Notes under the pieces: model-generated
The model's database searches: none
The model's input: only the letters and a program-made list of their open reading frames with translations
Told to the model about the DNA's origin: nothing
NCBI RefSeq assembly: GCF_017254845.1
Contig: NZ_JAFKCU010000006.1
Location: forward strand, 174,192-238,191
Length of the DNA: 64,000 nucleotides
DNA from: Algoriphagus pacificus
GTDB lineage: Bacteria; Bacteroidota; Bacteroidia; Cytophagales; Cyclobacteriaceae
Reading direction: 5' to 3'
Program-made: the position numbers and the translations under genes
In this document: one piece after another, positions 1 through 8,700 of the stretch
Numbering within the stretch: the stretch's first letter is position 1
Layout: every line of letters starts with the position of its first letter

Positions 1-7
1 CTGAAGA

Positions 8-44
8 AAAATGTCGGAGGTAGTCCGTAGGAGACCGCCATTTT
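8..44. repeat. Conserved stem-loop, copy 1
   Basis: Bases 8-17 pair with 35-44 (AAAATG, T, CGG against CCG, C, CATTTT): nine pairs and one T.C mismatch, closing a 17-nt loop AGGTAGTCCGTAGGAGA. The second copy at 11435-11471 has the same loop except for one base and the same T.C mismatch, but a different stem that still pairs. This suggests a selected structure acting as RNA or as folded single-stranded DNA. The strand of action is unknown. On the minus strand copy 2 lies just upstream of a small gene, which would fit a leader role. Confidence 0.65.
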
Positions 45-407
45 GCGGAAGGAAGAAGCGGATTTTTGACGATTCCAGCATCAGGGTTTCACCTTTGCTT
101 GGTTGGACGGTCTAACACCTGTTAAAACTGGAACGGATCAGACAAGCCACTCGGAAGAAAAACGCTCCCTGACGAAAGGAACAGAAAAGCGAAAAACGGC
201 TTGCCCCCCTAAAGGAGGATTGGGGCACTTATTCGAGAAGCGGGTTTCTATTGTTCTAGTCTCGACGGAACAAGGAAAGTAAAGCGGATTGAATGTGTGG
301 CCGTGTGGAGCTGAAAGCTATTTGACTGCAACGAAAGAATGGAGAGAAAGGAAAATTGCTGAAAGTGGAGATTCCGGCACCGGGCCACTGTTGAACTGAA
401 TGACCGC

Positions 408-434
408 CCCATTCCCAGACTTGTTGGGAATGGG
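408..434. repeat. Perfect 10-bp inverted repeat
   Basis: CCCATTCCCA (408-417) and TGGGAATGGG (425-434) are exact reverse complements with a 7-nt loop. No T-run follows on either strand, so it is not a standard intrinsic terminator. It lies in the untranslated stretch downstream of the RadC-like gene. It may be a transcript-end stabiliser or part of a structured RNA; the function is unknown. Confidence 0.6.
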
Positions 435-616
435 TTAAGGGAAGTGGAATAAAACTGTTGCCGTGGGGAATAGTTAATCTCTCCAGGAATAAAGCGCAGC
501 AAGCAGTCATTTAGAAAATGGCGCGCATAAAGCGGAATAAATGGAGTGGTTTATATGGGGAAAATGGCTTAAGGATAGTAGCGATAAGCCTTTCTTAGGA
601 AGTTCAAAAAGGAAGC

Positions 617-1078
617 CTAAAGCTTCCCTTCATCAGCGAAAGAGAAATACCCTTCACTGGTCACTATGATATGATCCAGAACTGGTAGATCCAGAAACTT
701 CCCAGCTTCAACTAGGCGTGTGGTCAATCTTTCATCCTGCGAACTTGGAAGTAGATTTCCACTCGGATGATTGTGTCCAAGGATTACAGACTGACAATTA
801 CTTTTTAATGCTGCTGCAAAGACCAATTTGGGATCCACTACCGTTCCGGCTGTCCCACCAGTTGAGATTTCTACTACTCCCAGAACTCTATTTCCTCTGT
901 TCAGCAGGATGATTTTAAAGGATTCAATAAATTGGATTTTATCCTCACCCCATACTTCCTTGAAAATCTGGTATGCACAGTTAGAACTACTCACTTTTCG
1001 AGCTTTTTGAACATCAATTTTGGGTCTGTAAACTAGCTCGATTTCGGCGACTTGGGAGGATGTTTTGATCGTTTCCAT
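617..1078 (-). CDS. RadC-like JAB domain protein
   Basis: A 153-residue protein of the RadC/JAB family (PF04002). The zinc-binding motif H102-N-H104-P-S-G and the later D115 match the JAMM metal site of the family. It covers essentially only the JAB domain and lacks the helix-hairpin-helix N-terminus of chromosomal RadC (about 220 residues), as is usual for copies on mobile elements. The biochemical role of these proteins is not settled; in mobile elements they are often listed among anti-restriction or accessory genes. It is transcribed away from the methyltransferase gene, 291 bp apart. The start is the first ATG of the frame. Family assignment is firm, function is not. Confidence 0.88.
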   Translation of the reverse strand: METIKTSSQVAEIELVYRPKIDVQKARKVSSSNCAYQIFKEVWGEDKIQFIESFKIILLNRGNRVLGVVEISTGGTAGTVVDPKLVFAAALKSNCQSVILGHNHPSGNLLPSSQDERLTTRLVEAGKFLDLPVLDHIIVTSEGYFSFADEGKL

Positions 1079-1369
1079 AATAATAACGGTTAGGAGTTAG
1101 AAATTAATTATGGTGCAACCCCAGCTTTTGAGCGATCAAGGCCAATTGGAAACTGAATAAATGAAAGAATGTGGGCAGGCGGTGTTTATGCGGTAGTCTA
1201 TTGGCCGCTTCAGATGTAAAAAAGGTAATTTTGAGGCATTATTGATATCACTTCCAGATTTTATAGTTCGCTCTACATTATTCGTGGTGGCATTCAGGCC
1301 AAACGTTATTATCTTAGGAATCTCCAAAAGCTACAGCAATTTTTGAGTAGCCTCAAATAAAAAAGTTAA

Positions 1370-4138
1370 ATGAACATAGCCCAGATTGAGTCAAACCTTC
1401 AAAATCTGATCAAGTCCTTTTCCAAAGAAACTTTCATTTACGATTTGCTCTTGGTGTATGGCCTGCCAAAAGCTTCCATCACAAGATTGCAAAAAGGAAA
1501 CCTTAACCTATCCAAATCAGAAGGGGAGATTTCCTGGAAAAAGAAACTTCGATTCCAAGAAGAGTATTCAGCCGACTTGCATCTAACTATTTCTGAGCTG
1601 GCCCAATCCATCAAGCATGAAGAGCGATTTGTAATCGTGACTGACTATGTGCTTTTCTTGGCAATTGACACCAAAACGGGTGAAAAACTGGACATAGAAA
1701 TCCAGGATTTGCCGAAGCATTTTGATTTCTTTCTGCCTTGGGCTGGGATGGAAAAAGCCCAACACCGAAATGAAAACCCCGCTGATGTCAAGGCCGCGGA
1801 ACGGATGGCAAAGCTTTTTGACGAGATCAAAAAAGACAATCCGGTCAAATCAGAGGAAGATTCTCATGCCCTTAACGTCTTTTTGACTAGACTTCTTTTT
1901 TGCTTTTTTGCTGAAGACACTCACATTTTTCAGGATGGGCAATTTACGAATGCGATCAGCTCTCACACTGCGGTAGATGGCAATGATCTTCGTCCCTATC
2001 TGGAGAGTTTATTTGAAGTGTTGAATACCGCATCAAAAGACCGAAAAGATCTACCGGCTTATTTAAACGCCTTCCCCTATGTCAATGGAGGCTTATTTAA
2101 GGATTCTTTCCAGGCACCTGAGTTTAACCGAAAATCTAGACAGCTGATTATCGACGCAGGGGAGATGAACTGGAAGGATATCAATCCGGATATTTTCGGG
2201 TCAATGTTCCAAGGAGTCATCGATCCTGAAAAAAGAGGAAGTCTTGGCGCACATTACACCTCTGTACCCAATATCATGAAAGTGATTGAGCCTCTCTTTC
2301 TGGATGAATTCAAGGATGAGTTTGAAAAAGCAAAACATAATCCCAAAAAGCTCAATGAACTGCTCTACCGTCTGAGTAAAATCAAAATCTTCGATCCGGC
2401 CTGTGGCAGTGGCAACTTCCTGATCATTGCCTACAAGGAACTCCGAAAACTGGAAATAGCGATTATCCATCACCTTCAGGACTTGCAAAAAGCTGCGGCT
2501 GGATTTAACAGTAAAAGCGAACAACTTTCCTTTATCCCTAAGGCACAACTTAGCCTTGCTGCATCTTTTCAAGTTGAGTTGTTTTCGAGAATACAACTTA
2601 GTCAGTTTTTCGGGATAGAGATCGATGACTTCGCTCATGAGATCGCACAACTATCGCTCTGGCTGGCGGAGCATCAGATGAATGTGGAATTCCATCGTGA
2701 ATTCGGAAAGACAAGTCCTACCCTCCCACTCAAGGAAGCTGGAAAGATTGTCTGCGGCAATGCCTGTAGGCTGGACTGGGAGGAAGTCTGTCCGAAGAAG
2801 GAAGGAGATGAAATTTATATATTGGGAAATCCTCCATACTTGGGAGCAAGAAATCAATCACTCTTACAAAAAAAGGATTTGGAGGATGTTTTTAGTAGCG
2901 CCTCGGGAACAAATAGTCTAGATTATATTTCGGCTTGGTTTATAAAAGCAGCAATATATAACGACAAGAATAATTCCCATGCTGCATTTGTTTCCACTAA
3001 TTCAATAATTCAAGGTGAACAAGCTGGAATATTATGGCCTCAAATACTTGCTGTTAACAATCAAATATTCTTTGCTCACACCTCTTTTCTTTGGAATAAT
3101 AGTGCTAAAAATCAGGCAGCGGTATACGTAGTAATTATTGGTATTGGAAAAGCATCAGTTAAAAAGAAAAAAATCTTTCTGGGTGATAATGTAAAGATGG
3201 TAGAAAACATTTCACCCTATTTGACAGAAGGATCTAATACAATCGTCGGCAAAAGATCAAAACCAAGAAATGGTCTGCCTTCATTAGTTTTTGGCAATCA
3301 GGGGATAGATGGGGGACACTTGATTTTATCTAATGAGGAACGAAAGTCCCTATTGAATAAAAATCCAGAATTAGAAAAATTCATCAGACCGTTATTTGGA
3401 GCAGAAGACTACATGAAAAATGAAAACAGATGGTGTATTTGGATAAATGAAAGGGATAAAGATGAAGCGCTGGCCTTTCCTGAAATTCAGAAAAGAGTAA
3501 AAAGTGTGGAAAATTATAGAAAAGGAGGTGGACAAGTAGCTAGATCGCTAGTCAATTTGTCTTATAGATTTCGATACATTCATGAGGCAAAAAGATCTAC
3601 TCTTATTTTACCTAGAACGACAACTGAAAGAAGAGACTATTTAGTAGTAGGTTTTTTGGACAAGAAAAATATTGTAACGGATGCTGCTCAAGTAATTTAT
3701 GACCCAGAGCCATTTGTATTTGGATTGTTATCATCAAAAATTCATATGATCTGGGTCAAGGCAACCGCAGGAAGGTTAAAAATGGACATTAGATATTCAA
3801 ATTCTATTTGTTACAATAATTTCCCCTTTCCTCCAATCTCGGACCAACGAAAGCAGGAAATCACCCAATGTGTCTTCCGTATTCTTGAGGAGCGAGAGCG
3901 TCACTCAGAGAAGACTCTAGCACAGCTGTACGACCCGGACAAAATGCCAGAAGGCTTAAGGGAAGCCCATCGGCAGAATGACCTAGCCATTGAGCGCTGC
4001 TACCGCAGTCGGCCGTTTGAATCCGACGAGGAACGTCTGGAATATCTATTCAAATTGTATGAGAAAATGATCGCAGAAGAGAAAGTAAAGGACAGTCTAT
4101 TTGAAAAAGAGAAAAAGGGAAGGAAGGTAAAAAAATGA
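1370..4138 (+). CDS. MmeI/YeeA-like adenine-specific DNA methyltransferase
   Basis: A 922-residue class I SAM-dependent DNA methyltransferase. Motif I is DPACGSGNF near residue 342 and motif IV is NPPY near residue 486, the signature of N6-adenine enzymes. The N-terminal 300 residues, central Rossmann fold and C-terminal 350 residues (target recognition) follow the MmeI-like layout. In MmeI the N-terminus carries a PD-(D/E)XK nuclease with an E-x-K. Here the matching stretch near residues 90-120 reads DIEIQDL, with no lysine at that place, so cleavage is probably lost and may be supplied by the GIY-YIG protein downstream (inference). Bacillus subtilis YeeA, next to a helicase and a T5orf172 protein, is the closest layout I recall. 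The last four bases overlap the next gene (ATGA), so translation is probably coupled. Confidence 0.88.
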   Translation: MNIAQIESNLQNLIKSFSKETFIYDLLLVYGLPKASITRLQKGNLNLSKSEGEISWKKKLRFQEEYSADLHLTISELAQSIKHEERFVIVTDYVLFLAIDTKTGEKLDIEIQDLPKHFDFFLPWAGMEKAQHRNENPADVKAAERMAKLFDEIKKDNPVKSEEDSHALNVFLTRLLFCFFAEDTHIFQDGQFTNAISSHTAVDGNDLRPYLESLFEVLNTASKDRKDLPAYLNAFPYVNGGLFKDSFQAPEFNRKSRQLIIDAGEMNWKDINPDIFGSMFQGVIDPEKRGSLGAHYTSVPNIMKVIEPLFLDEFKDEFEKAKHNPKKLNELLYRLSKIKIFDPACGSGNFLIIAYKELRKLEIAIIHHLQDLQKAAAGFNSKSEQLSFIPKAQLSLAASFQVELFSRIQLSQFFGIEIDDFAHEIAQLSLWLAEHQMNVEFHREFGKTSPTLPLKEAGKIVCGNACRLDWEEVCPKKEGDEIYILGNPPYLGARNQSLLQKKDLEDVFSSASGTNSLDYISAWFIKAAIYNDKNNSHAAFVSTNSIIQGEQAGILWPQILAVNNQIFFAHTSFLWNNSAKNQAAVYVVIIGIGKASVKKKKIFLGDNVKMVENISPYLTEGSNTIVGKRSKPRNGLPSLVFGNQGIDGGHLILSNEERKSLLNKNPELEKFIRPLFGAEDYMKNENRWCIWINERDKDEALAFPEIQKRVKSVENYRKGGGQVARSLVNLSYRFRYIHEAKRSTLILPRTTTERRDYLVVGFLDKKNIVTDAAQVIYDPEPFVFGLLSSKIHMIWVKATAGRLKMDIRYSNSICYNNFPFPPISDQRKQEITQCVFRILEERERHSEKTLAQLYDPDKMPEGLREAHRQNDLAIERCYRSRPFESDEERLEYLFKLYEKMIAEEKVKDSLFEKEKKGRKVKK

Positions 4139-5790
4139 TGGAAAGTCTACTAAGACAGTTTTTGGCCCAAGATACTGAAACGGAAATTTTGGAATTTAAA
4201 GTGGCAAAAACCCAATACGATAAAGACAAATTGGGCAAATACTTTTCAGCCCTAAGCAATGAGGCCAACCTTAAAAACAGGCCTAATGCTTGGTTTATTC
4301 TAGGAGTAAATGATAAAAAGCAAGTGGTGGGCACTGAAATCTCGGACAAGCAAATCAACGAGTACAAAAAAGAAGTGTCAGACCATACCTCACCAAATAT
4401 GACATTCCGAGAGATTCACAAGGTGGAAATCTAAGGAAAAAAGGTTTTGTTATGTGAGATACCTGCTGCAGCTAAAGGCATACCCGTTTCTTGGAAACGG
4501 CAATATTATGGTCGAGATGGCGAAAGTCTTGGAGTCTTGAGTCTTGATGAAATAGATAGGATCCGAGAGCAATCAAATGCTTTTGATTGGAGTGCCCAGA
4601 TAATAGACGGTGCTACCCTGAATGATTTATCACCGGAAGCAATCGCTGTTGCGAAACAAAAATTTGCAGAGAAGAATACTCACATTCACGAAGAGGTTTT
4701 AAAATGGGATACCTGCACTTTCTTGAACAAGGCCAAGATCACTATTCAGGGTAAAATCACAAATGCTGCAATTCTACTATTGGGGAAACCAGAATCAGAG
4801 CATTTCATCAGTCCTGCAACGGCAAAGATTTCTTGGATTTTGAAAGATAAAGATGGTTTGGAAAAAGACTATCAGCACTTCACCTGCCCTTTGATCCTTT
4901 CTGTCCAGTCGGTTTTTTCAAAAATCCGGAATCTCAATTACAGGTATTTGCAGGAAGGTAGCATTTTCCCGGAAGAAGTCAGCCAGTTTGACCCCTACAT
5001 CATAAGAGAAGCATTAAATAACTGCGTGGCTCATCAAGATTATACTTTAGGCGGGAAAATCAATGTAGTGGAGAGAGAAGATGGCGTTTTGACTTTTTCC
5101 AACTCCGGTAGCTTTATTCCTGGAACAGTCGAAAAGGTAATTGACTCCGATGCCCCAGAGACCAAGTATCGCAATCCCTTTTTAGCAAATGCAATGGTGG
5201 ACCTGAAGATGATTGATACAATCGGCAGTGGGATTCGGAAAATGTTTATCATTCAAAAAAGCAAATTCTTCCCCTTACCCGACTATGATTTCTCTGACAA
5301 TAAGGTTTCTGTCAAGATTACCGGGAAAGTGATGGATATTAATTACGCCCGGAAACTGGCACAGATGCCGGAGCTATCTCTTCATGATATCATGCTTTTG
5401 GACAAAGTTTCAAAAGGTAAAAAATTGACGAATCCGGATATTCAGCTATTGAAAAAAAGGGGCTTGATTGAAGGCAGAAAACCCAATTTTCATATTTCCG
5501 CCATAGTTGCTAGGCGATCTAATCAAAAAGCAGATTACATCAAACTGAAAGGAATTGATGATCAATATGCAATGGAATTGATTCGGGAATATTTGAACAA
5601 ATTTAAAACTGCCTCTAGGGGAGAATTTGAGGAGTTTCTTTTGGAAAAACTTGGAGATAGATTTTCTGAGGATCAGAAAAAACATAAAATCAAAAACCTC
5701 CTCCAAAAAATGAAAAAACAGGGAGAAATTAGATTGAATAAAGATCGAAGATGGGAACATGATCCAAGCTATGAGTATGGCGGGATTTAA
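4135..5790 (+). pseudogene. Schlafen AlbA_2 / HATPase_c_4 protein, broken by an in-frame stop
   Basis: One frame encodes a whole AlbA_2-type protein of about 551 residues, but a TAA at 4432-4434 cuts it after residue 99. Reading through gives KVEI-stop-GKKVLLCEIP, exactly where the family continues, so this looks like a single GAA-to-TAA change and not a frameshift. The first part holds the Schlafen AlbA_2 domain (ETEILEFK). The second holds a GHKL/HATPase_c_4 ATPase (EALNNCVAHQDY as N-box, IGSGIRKM later) and a C-terminal winged-helix region ending near 5790. The downstream part could start at a TTG (4447) or later, giving up to 447 residues, but without the nucleic-acid-binding half. Such proteins are regulators or defence components. 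The start overlaps the methyltransferase stop by four bases. Confidence 0.82.
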
Positions 5791-5811
5791 AGCTTTCTAG
5801 ACCACAGGAGA

Positions 5812-5914
5812 TTTAGACGAGTTTAGACGGGATTTAGACGAAATTTAGACGAGAATAACGCGCATCATTCTGATTATCATTGTTTTAACAAAACCAAAGA
5901 TTGGATTTAGACGA
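5812..5914 (+). promoter_or_regulatory. Phased TTTAGACGA repeats upstream of the 167-aa gene
   Basis: TTTAGACGA or a one-base variant begins at 5812, 5822, 5833, 5844 and 5906. The first four are spaced 10, 11 and 11 bp, one helical turn each, so they face the same side of DNA. The fifth ends six bases before the ATG at 5920. This is the layout of an operator array for an oligomeric DNA-binding protein. A similar array precedes the helicase gene. Confidence 0.7.
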
Positions 5915-5919
5915 AAAAA

Positions 5920-6423
5920 ATGGCAACAGTTCAAACAAAAGTTTTAAGTGAGATCAAAGAGTCTAGAATGATTTCAACTACCAAGAGTACTCCAGATGAA
6001 GAGGTTGCAGTACTTCAAAAGTTGGAAGCCTTTGGGGTACTTCAGAAAGAAAACCATTCATTTAGACCCACAGCACGCTTCTATAAGTATGCTGATCAAT
6101 TAATTGAGCAAGAAATTCCAGTAGAGAAGTTTGCCTTTGATGATCTACCAAGTTCCCAACAAACCTTCAATAATACAATTCATGCTCAAAGCATTGGACA
6201 AATAAATCAAGGCTCTGGAAATTTCAGTTTTGAACAGATTAACATTGAAATAGTGAAAGAATCATTGAAAAATGAGTTGAGTGAAGATCAAATGGACGAG
6301 GTCATGCAGGCACTAAAAGAAAAGGGGAAAAGTGGTGTTTTTCAAAAGTTGAAAAGCTTTGGAAGTGACGTACTTGCGAATGTAATCGCTGGAATTCTTT
6401 CTAATCCGGGACTCTATGGATAA
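5920..6423 (+). CDS. Small protein with winged-helix-like N-terminus
   Basis: A 167-residue protein I cannot assign to a named family. Residues 1-70 have the helix pattern of a winged helix (VLQKLEAFGVL, then a basic and aromatic stretch). Residues 85-115 are polar and Asn/Gln/Gly-rich (TIHAQSIGQINQGSGN), a beta-type linker resembling those in some bacterial defence and regulator proteins. The C-terminus is helical and ends in a hydrophobic, glycine-containing tail. It lies between the broken AlbA_2 gene and the helicase, with phased repeats on both sides. I infer that it may bind the TTTAGACGA repeats and regulate the cluster; nothing beyond position supports this. Confidence 0.75.
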   Translation: MATVQTKVLSEIKESRMISTTKSTPDEEVAVLQKLEAFGVLQKENHSFRPTARFYKYADQLIEQEIPVEKFAFDDLPSSQQTFNNTIHAQSIGQINQGSGNFSFEQINIEIVKESLKNELSEDQMDEVMQALKEKGKSGVFQKLKSFGSDVLANVIAGILSNPGLYG

Positions 6424-6471
6424 GAGAAAATCTAACTGGCTAAAAAGAAATAAAATATAAATAAATTATTT

Positions 6472-6506
6472 AAAAAGTGCTTTAGAACTCATTCAAGCCA
6501 CTTTTT
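6472..6506 (+). terminator. Intrinsic terminator after the 167-aa gene
   Basis: AAAAAGTGCTT pairs with AAG-C-CACTTTTT (one bulged C) around an 11-nt loop, and more T-rich sequence follows (CTCTTTTT). It lies 49 bp after the stop codon and separates this gene from the helicase, which then has its own repeat-bearing upstream region. Confidence 0.6.
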
Positions 6507-6633
6507 CTCTTTTTGCTGTAAAAACAAATAAAAATAAAGTAAGAGAATAAGGCTGATGTTTAGCAAGTGATGGCATTAAATTCTTATAGAATGGTTAGGT
6601 GACAGAAGTCAGAATATCGAAAAGTAGAAAAAC

Positions 6634-6757
6634 TCGTCTAATTCAATATTTAGTTTATTAGGTTAGACGAACTTTAGACGAGAAAACACCTAATATTTTT
6701 GATAAACAGCGACTTAAAAAATTAAACTTAGACGGATTTTAGATATACTTTAGACCA
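6634..6757 (+). promoter_or_regulatory. Phased TTTAGACGA repeats upstream of the helicase gene
   Basis: Near-copies of TTTAGACGA begin at 6662 (GTTAGACGA), 6673 (exact), 6727 (CTTAGACGG), 6738 (TTTAGATAT) and 6749 (TTTAGACCA). An inverted copy, TCGTCTAA, lies at 6634-6641. Spacings of 11, 54, 11 and 11 bp keep the copies on one face of the helix. The last copy ends 14 bases before the helicase ATG. Same motif and phasing as at 5812-5914, so one regulator probably controls both transcripts. Confidence 0.7.
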
Positions 6758-6771
6758 TTAACCTTTTTGAA

Positions 6772-8700
6772 ATGCCCAATATAGTAGAAGTAAATTATCA
6801 CCAGACTGGCAAAAGTACCCAAACTAACCCTATGGGAATGCGCGATATGCAAGCCCGGGCATATGAGGCTAGACACGCCCAATATTTATTGCTTAAAGCC
6901 CCACCTGCATCCGGGAAATCCAGGGCATTGATGTTTTTGGGACTTGATAAACTTTTCTACCAAGGCATCAAAAAAGTGATTGTCGCTGTACCGGAACGCT
7001 CTATTGGGAGTTCCTTTGCCCACACCGATCTAAAATCCCATGGATTTTTTGCAGACTGGGAGCCAAACGATGCCTATAATCTGTGCATGCCCGGAAGTGA
7101 TGGGAGCATGAGTAAAGTCAAGGCTTTTCACAATTTCATGGCAAACGAAGAGAAGCTTTTGATCTGTACCCATGCCACACTGAGATTTGCATCAGAAGAA
7201 TTGGAAGAAAAAGTATTTGACAATTGCCTCCTTGCTATAGATGAATTTCACCATGTTTCCGCGGATATCAATAATCGTCTGGGTGATATCCTTCGGAATA
7301 TCATGCAAAAGTCTTCGGCGCACATTATTGCGATGACCGGCTCCTATTTCCGGGGTGATAGCGTGCCGGTACTTCCTCCGGAAGACGAAGCCAAGTTTGA
7401 AAAAGTCACCTACAACTATTACGAACAGCTGAACGGATATAATTACCTGAAATCCCTAGGAATTGGCTACCACTTTTATCAGGGCAGATACACAGAAGCC
7501 ATTTTGGAAGTATTGGATACGGACAAGAAGACGATTCTTCATATCCCAAATGTGAACTCAGGTGAATCCACTAAGGACAAACACAATGAAGTAGACTTTA
7601 TTCTGGATGCGATCGGAGAAGTTATCAAGCAAGACACTGAAACTGGTGTGATCTATATCAAACGGCACTCAGATGGCAAAATCCTGAAAGTTGCTGACTT
7701 GGTAGAGGATAATTCCAGAGAGCGGGATAAAATCGTAGAATACCTGAGGAAAAGCAAAGACGAGGAGGATATGGATTTGATCATTGCTTTGGGTATGGCT
7801 AAAGAAGGATTTGATTGGCCTTATTGCGAACATGCCCTGACTGTTGGTTACCGTGGATCCTTGACTGAAATTATCCAGATTATTGGCCGATGCACACGTG
7901 ACAGTAGCAATAAAACACATGCACAGTTTACTAATTTAATTGCCCAGCCAGATGCTGCGGATGATCAGGTAAAATTATCCGTCAACAATATGCTGAAAGC
8001 TATTACAGCTTCTCTACTGATGGAGCAGGTCTTGGCTCCCAACTGGAAATTTAAAACCAAACTATCCGATGAGGATAAGGCAAAGCCAGGCGAACTCAAA
8101 ATACGTGGACTGAAAGAACCAAGCTCCAAAAGAGTAAAAGACATTATTGAATCGGACCTAAATGACCTGAAGGCGGTAATTCTTCAGGATGATCAAATGC
8201 TCAAGGCTATGCCAGGGAATGTAGATCCAGAGGTAATCAATAAAGTTCTAATCCCGAAGATCATTCAAGTGAGATACCCTGACCTCTCGGCCGATGAAGT
8301 AGAAGAAGTTCGCCAGCAAGTAGTGGTCGATTCTGTGATTAAAAACGGTGAAGTCAAAGAAACTGGGGACAAACGCTTTATCCGAATGGCCAATACATTT
8401 GTGAATATTGATGACCTTCATATCGACCTGATTGATCAGGTTAATCCTTTTCAGAAAGCTTTTGAGATCTTGTCAAAATCTGTGACCACCAAAGTTCTAA
8501 AAGTGATACAGGAAACTATAGAAGCAACTCGAATTTCAATCAGTGAGGAAGAGGTTTTACTTCTATACCCAAAAATCAAGGAATTTATAACCATGTATGG
8601 CAAAAAGCCAAACATCAATTCCGGAGATCCATTGGAAAGAAGAATGGCTGAGGCGATCATTTACATCAATGAACAAAGAAGGAAGCATGCAGCATCGTAA
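6772..8700 (+). CDS. DEAD/DEAH-box superfamily 2 helicase
   Basis: A 642-residue SF2 helicase-like ATPase. Walker A is APPASGKS near residues 43-50, Walker B/DEAH is DEFH near 157-160, motif III is TGS near 188, and the arginine-finger motif VI is QIIGRCTRD near 369-377. The two RecA-like lobes take up about 420 residues; the rest is helical and unassigned. It resembles helicases placed beside YeeA/MmeI-like methyltransferases and is likely the translocating or DNA-unwinding part of the restriction-like cluster (inference). The frame overlaps the start of the nuclease gene. Upstream phased repeats suggest separate regulation from the methyltransferase, which could allow modification to come before restriction. 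Confidence 0.87.
   Translation: MPNIVEVNYHQTGKSTQTNPMGMRDMQARAYEARHAQYLLLKAPPASGKSRALMFLGLDKLFYQGIKKVIVAVPERSIGSSFAHTDLKSHGFFADWEPNDAYNLCMPGSDGSMSKVKAFHNFMANEEKLLICTHATLRFASEELEEKVFDNCLLAIDEFHHVSADINNRLGDILRNIMQKSSAHIIAMTGSYFRGDSVPVLPPEDEAKFEKVTYNYYEQLNGYNYLKSLGIGYHFYQGRYTEAILEVLDTDKKTILHIPNVNSGESTKDKHNEVDFILDAIGEVIKQDTETGVIYIKRHSDGKILKVADLVEDNSRERDKIVEYLRKSKDEEDMDLIIALGMAKEGFDWPYCEHALTVGYRGSLTEIIQIIGRCTRDSSNKTHAQFTNLIAQPDAADDQVKLSVNNMLKAITASLLMEQVLAPNWKFKTKLSDEDKAKPGELKIRGLKEPSSKRVKDIIESDLNDLKAVILQDDQMLKAMPGNVDPEVINKVLIPKIIQVRYPDLSADEVEEVRQQVVVDSVIKNGEVKETGDKRFIRMANTFVNIDDLHIDLIDQVNPFQKAFEILSKSVTTKVLKVIQETIEATRISISEEEVLLLYPKIKEFITMYGKKPNINSGDPLERRMAEAIIYINEQRRKHAAS

Larger units (their letters stand above)
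1..616. other. Non-coding, structured, purine-rich stretch at left edge
   Basis: I find no convincing gene here. Two overlapping leftward open frames of about 84 codons (248-510) have no recognisable composition and look like chance. The stretch does hold structure: the conserved stem-loop at 8-44, a perfect 10-bp inverted repeat at 408-434, and a C-rich/G-rich pair at 203-226 (GCCCC pairing with GGGGC around CCTAAAGGAGG). It could be a leader, an untranslated region of an element gene beyond the edge, or an intergenic repeat zone. Confidence 0.6.

Noticed and set aside
248-510. Two overlapping leftward open frames of about 84 codons
   Set aside because: They overlap in different frames, lack any motif and lie over inverted repeats; composition looks like chance.
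1136-1327. Leftward 63-codon frame between the RadC-like gene and the methyltransferase
   Set aside because: No protein-like features and it fills what should be the divergent promoter region.
8597-8686. Extended N-terminus of the GIY-YIG protein
   Set aside because: The 30 extra codons lie entirely inside the helicase gene; ATG codons at 8669 or 8687 give a normal short overlap.
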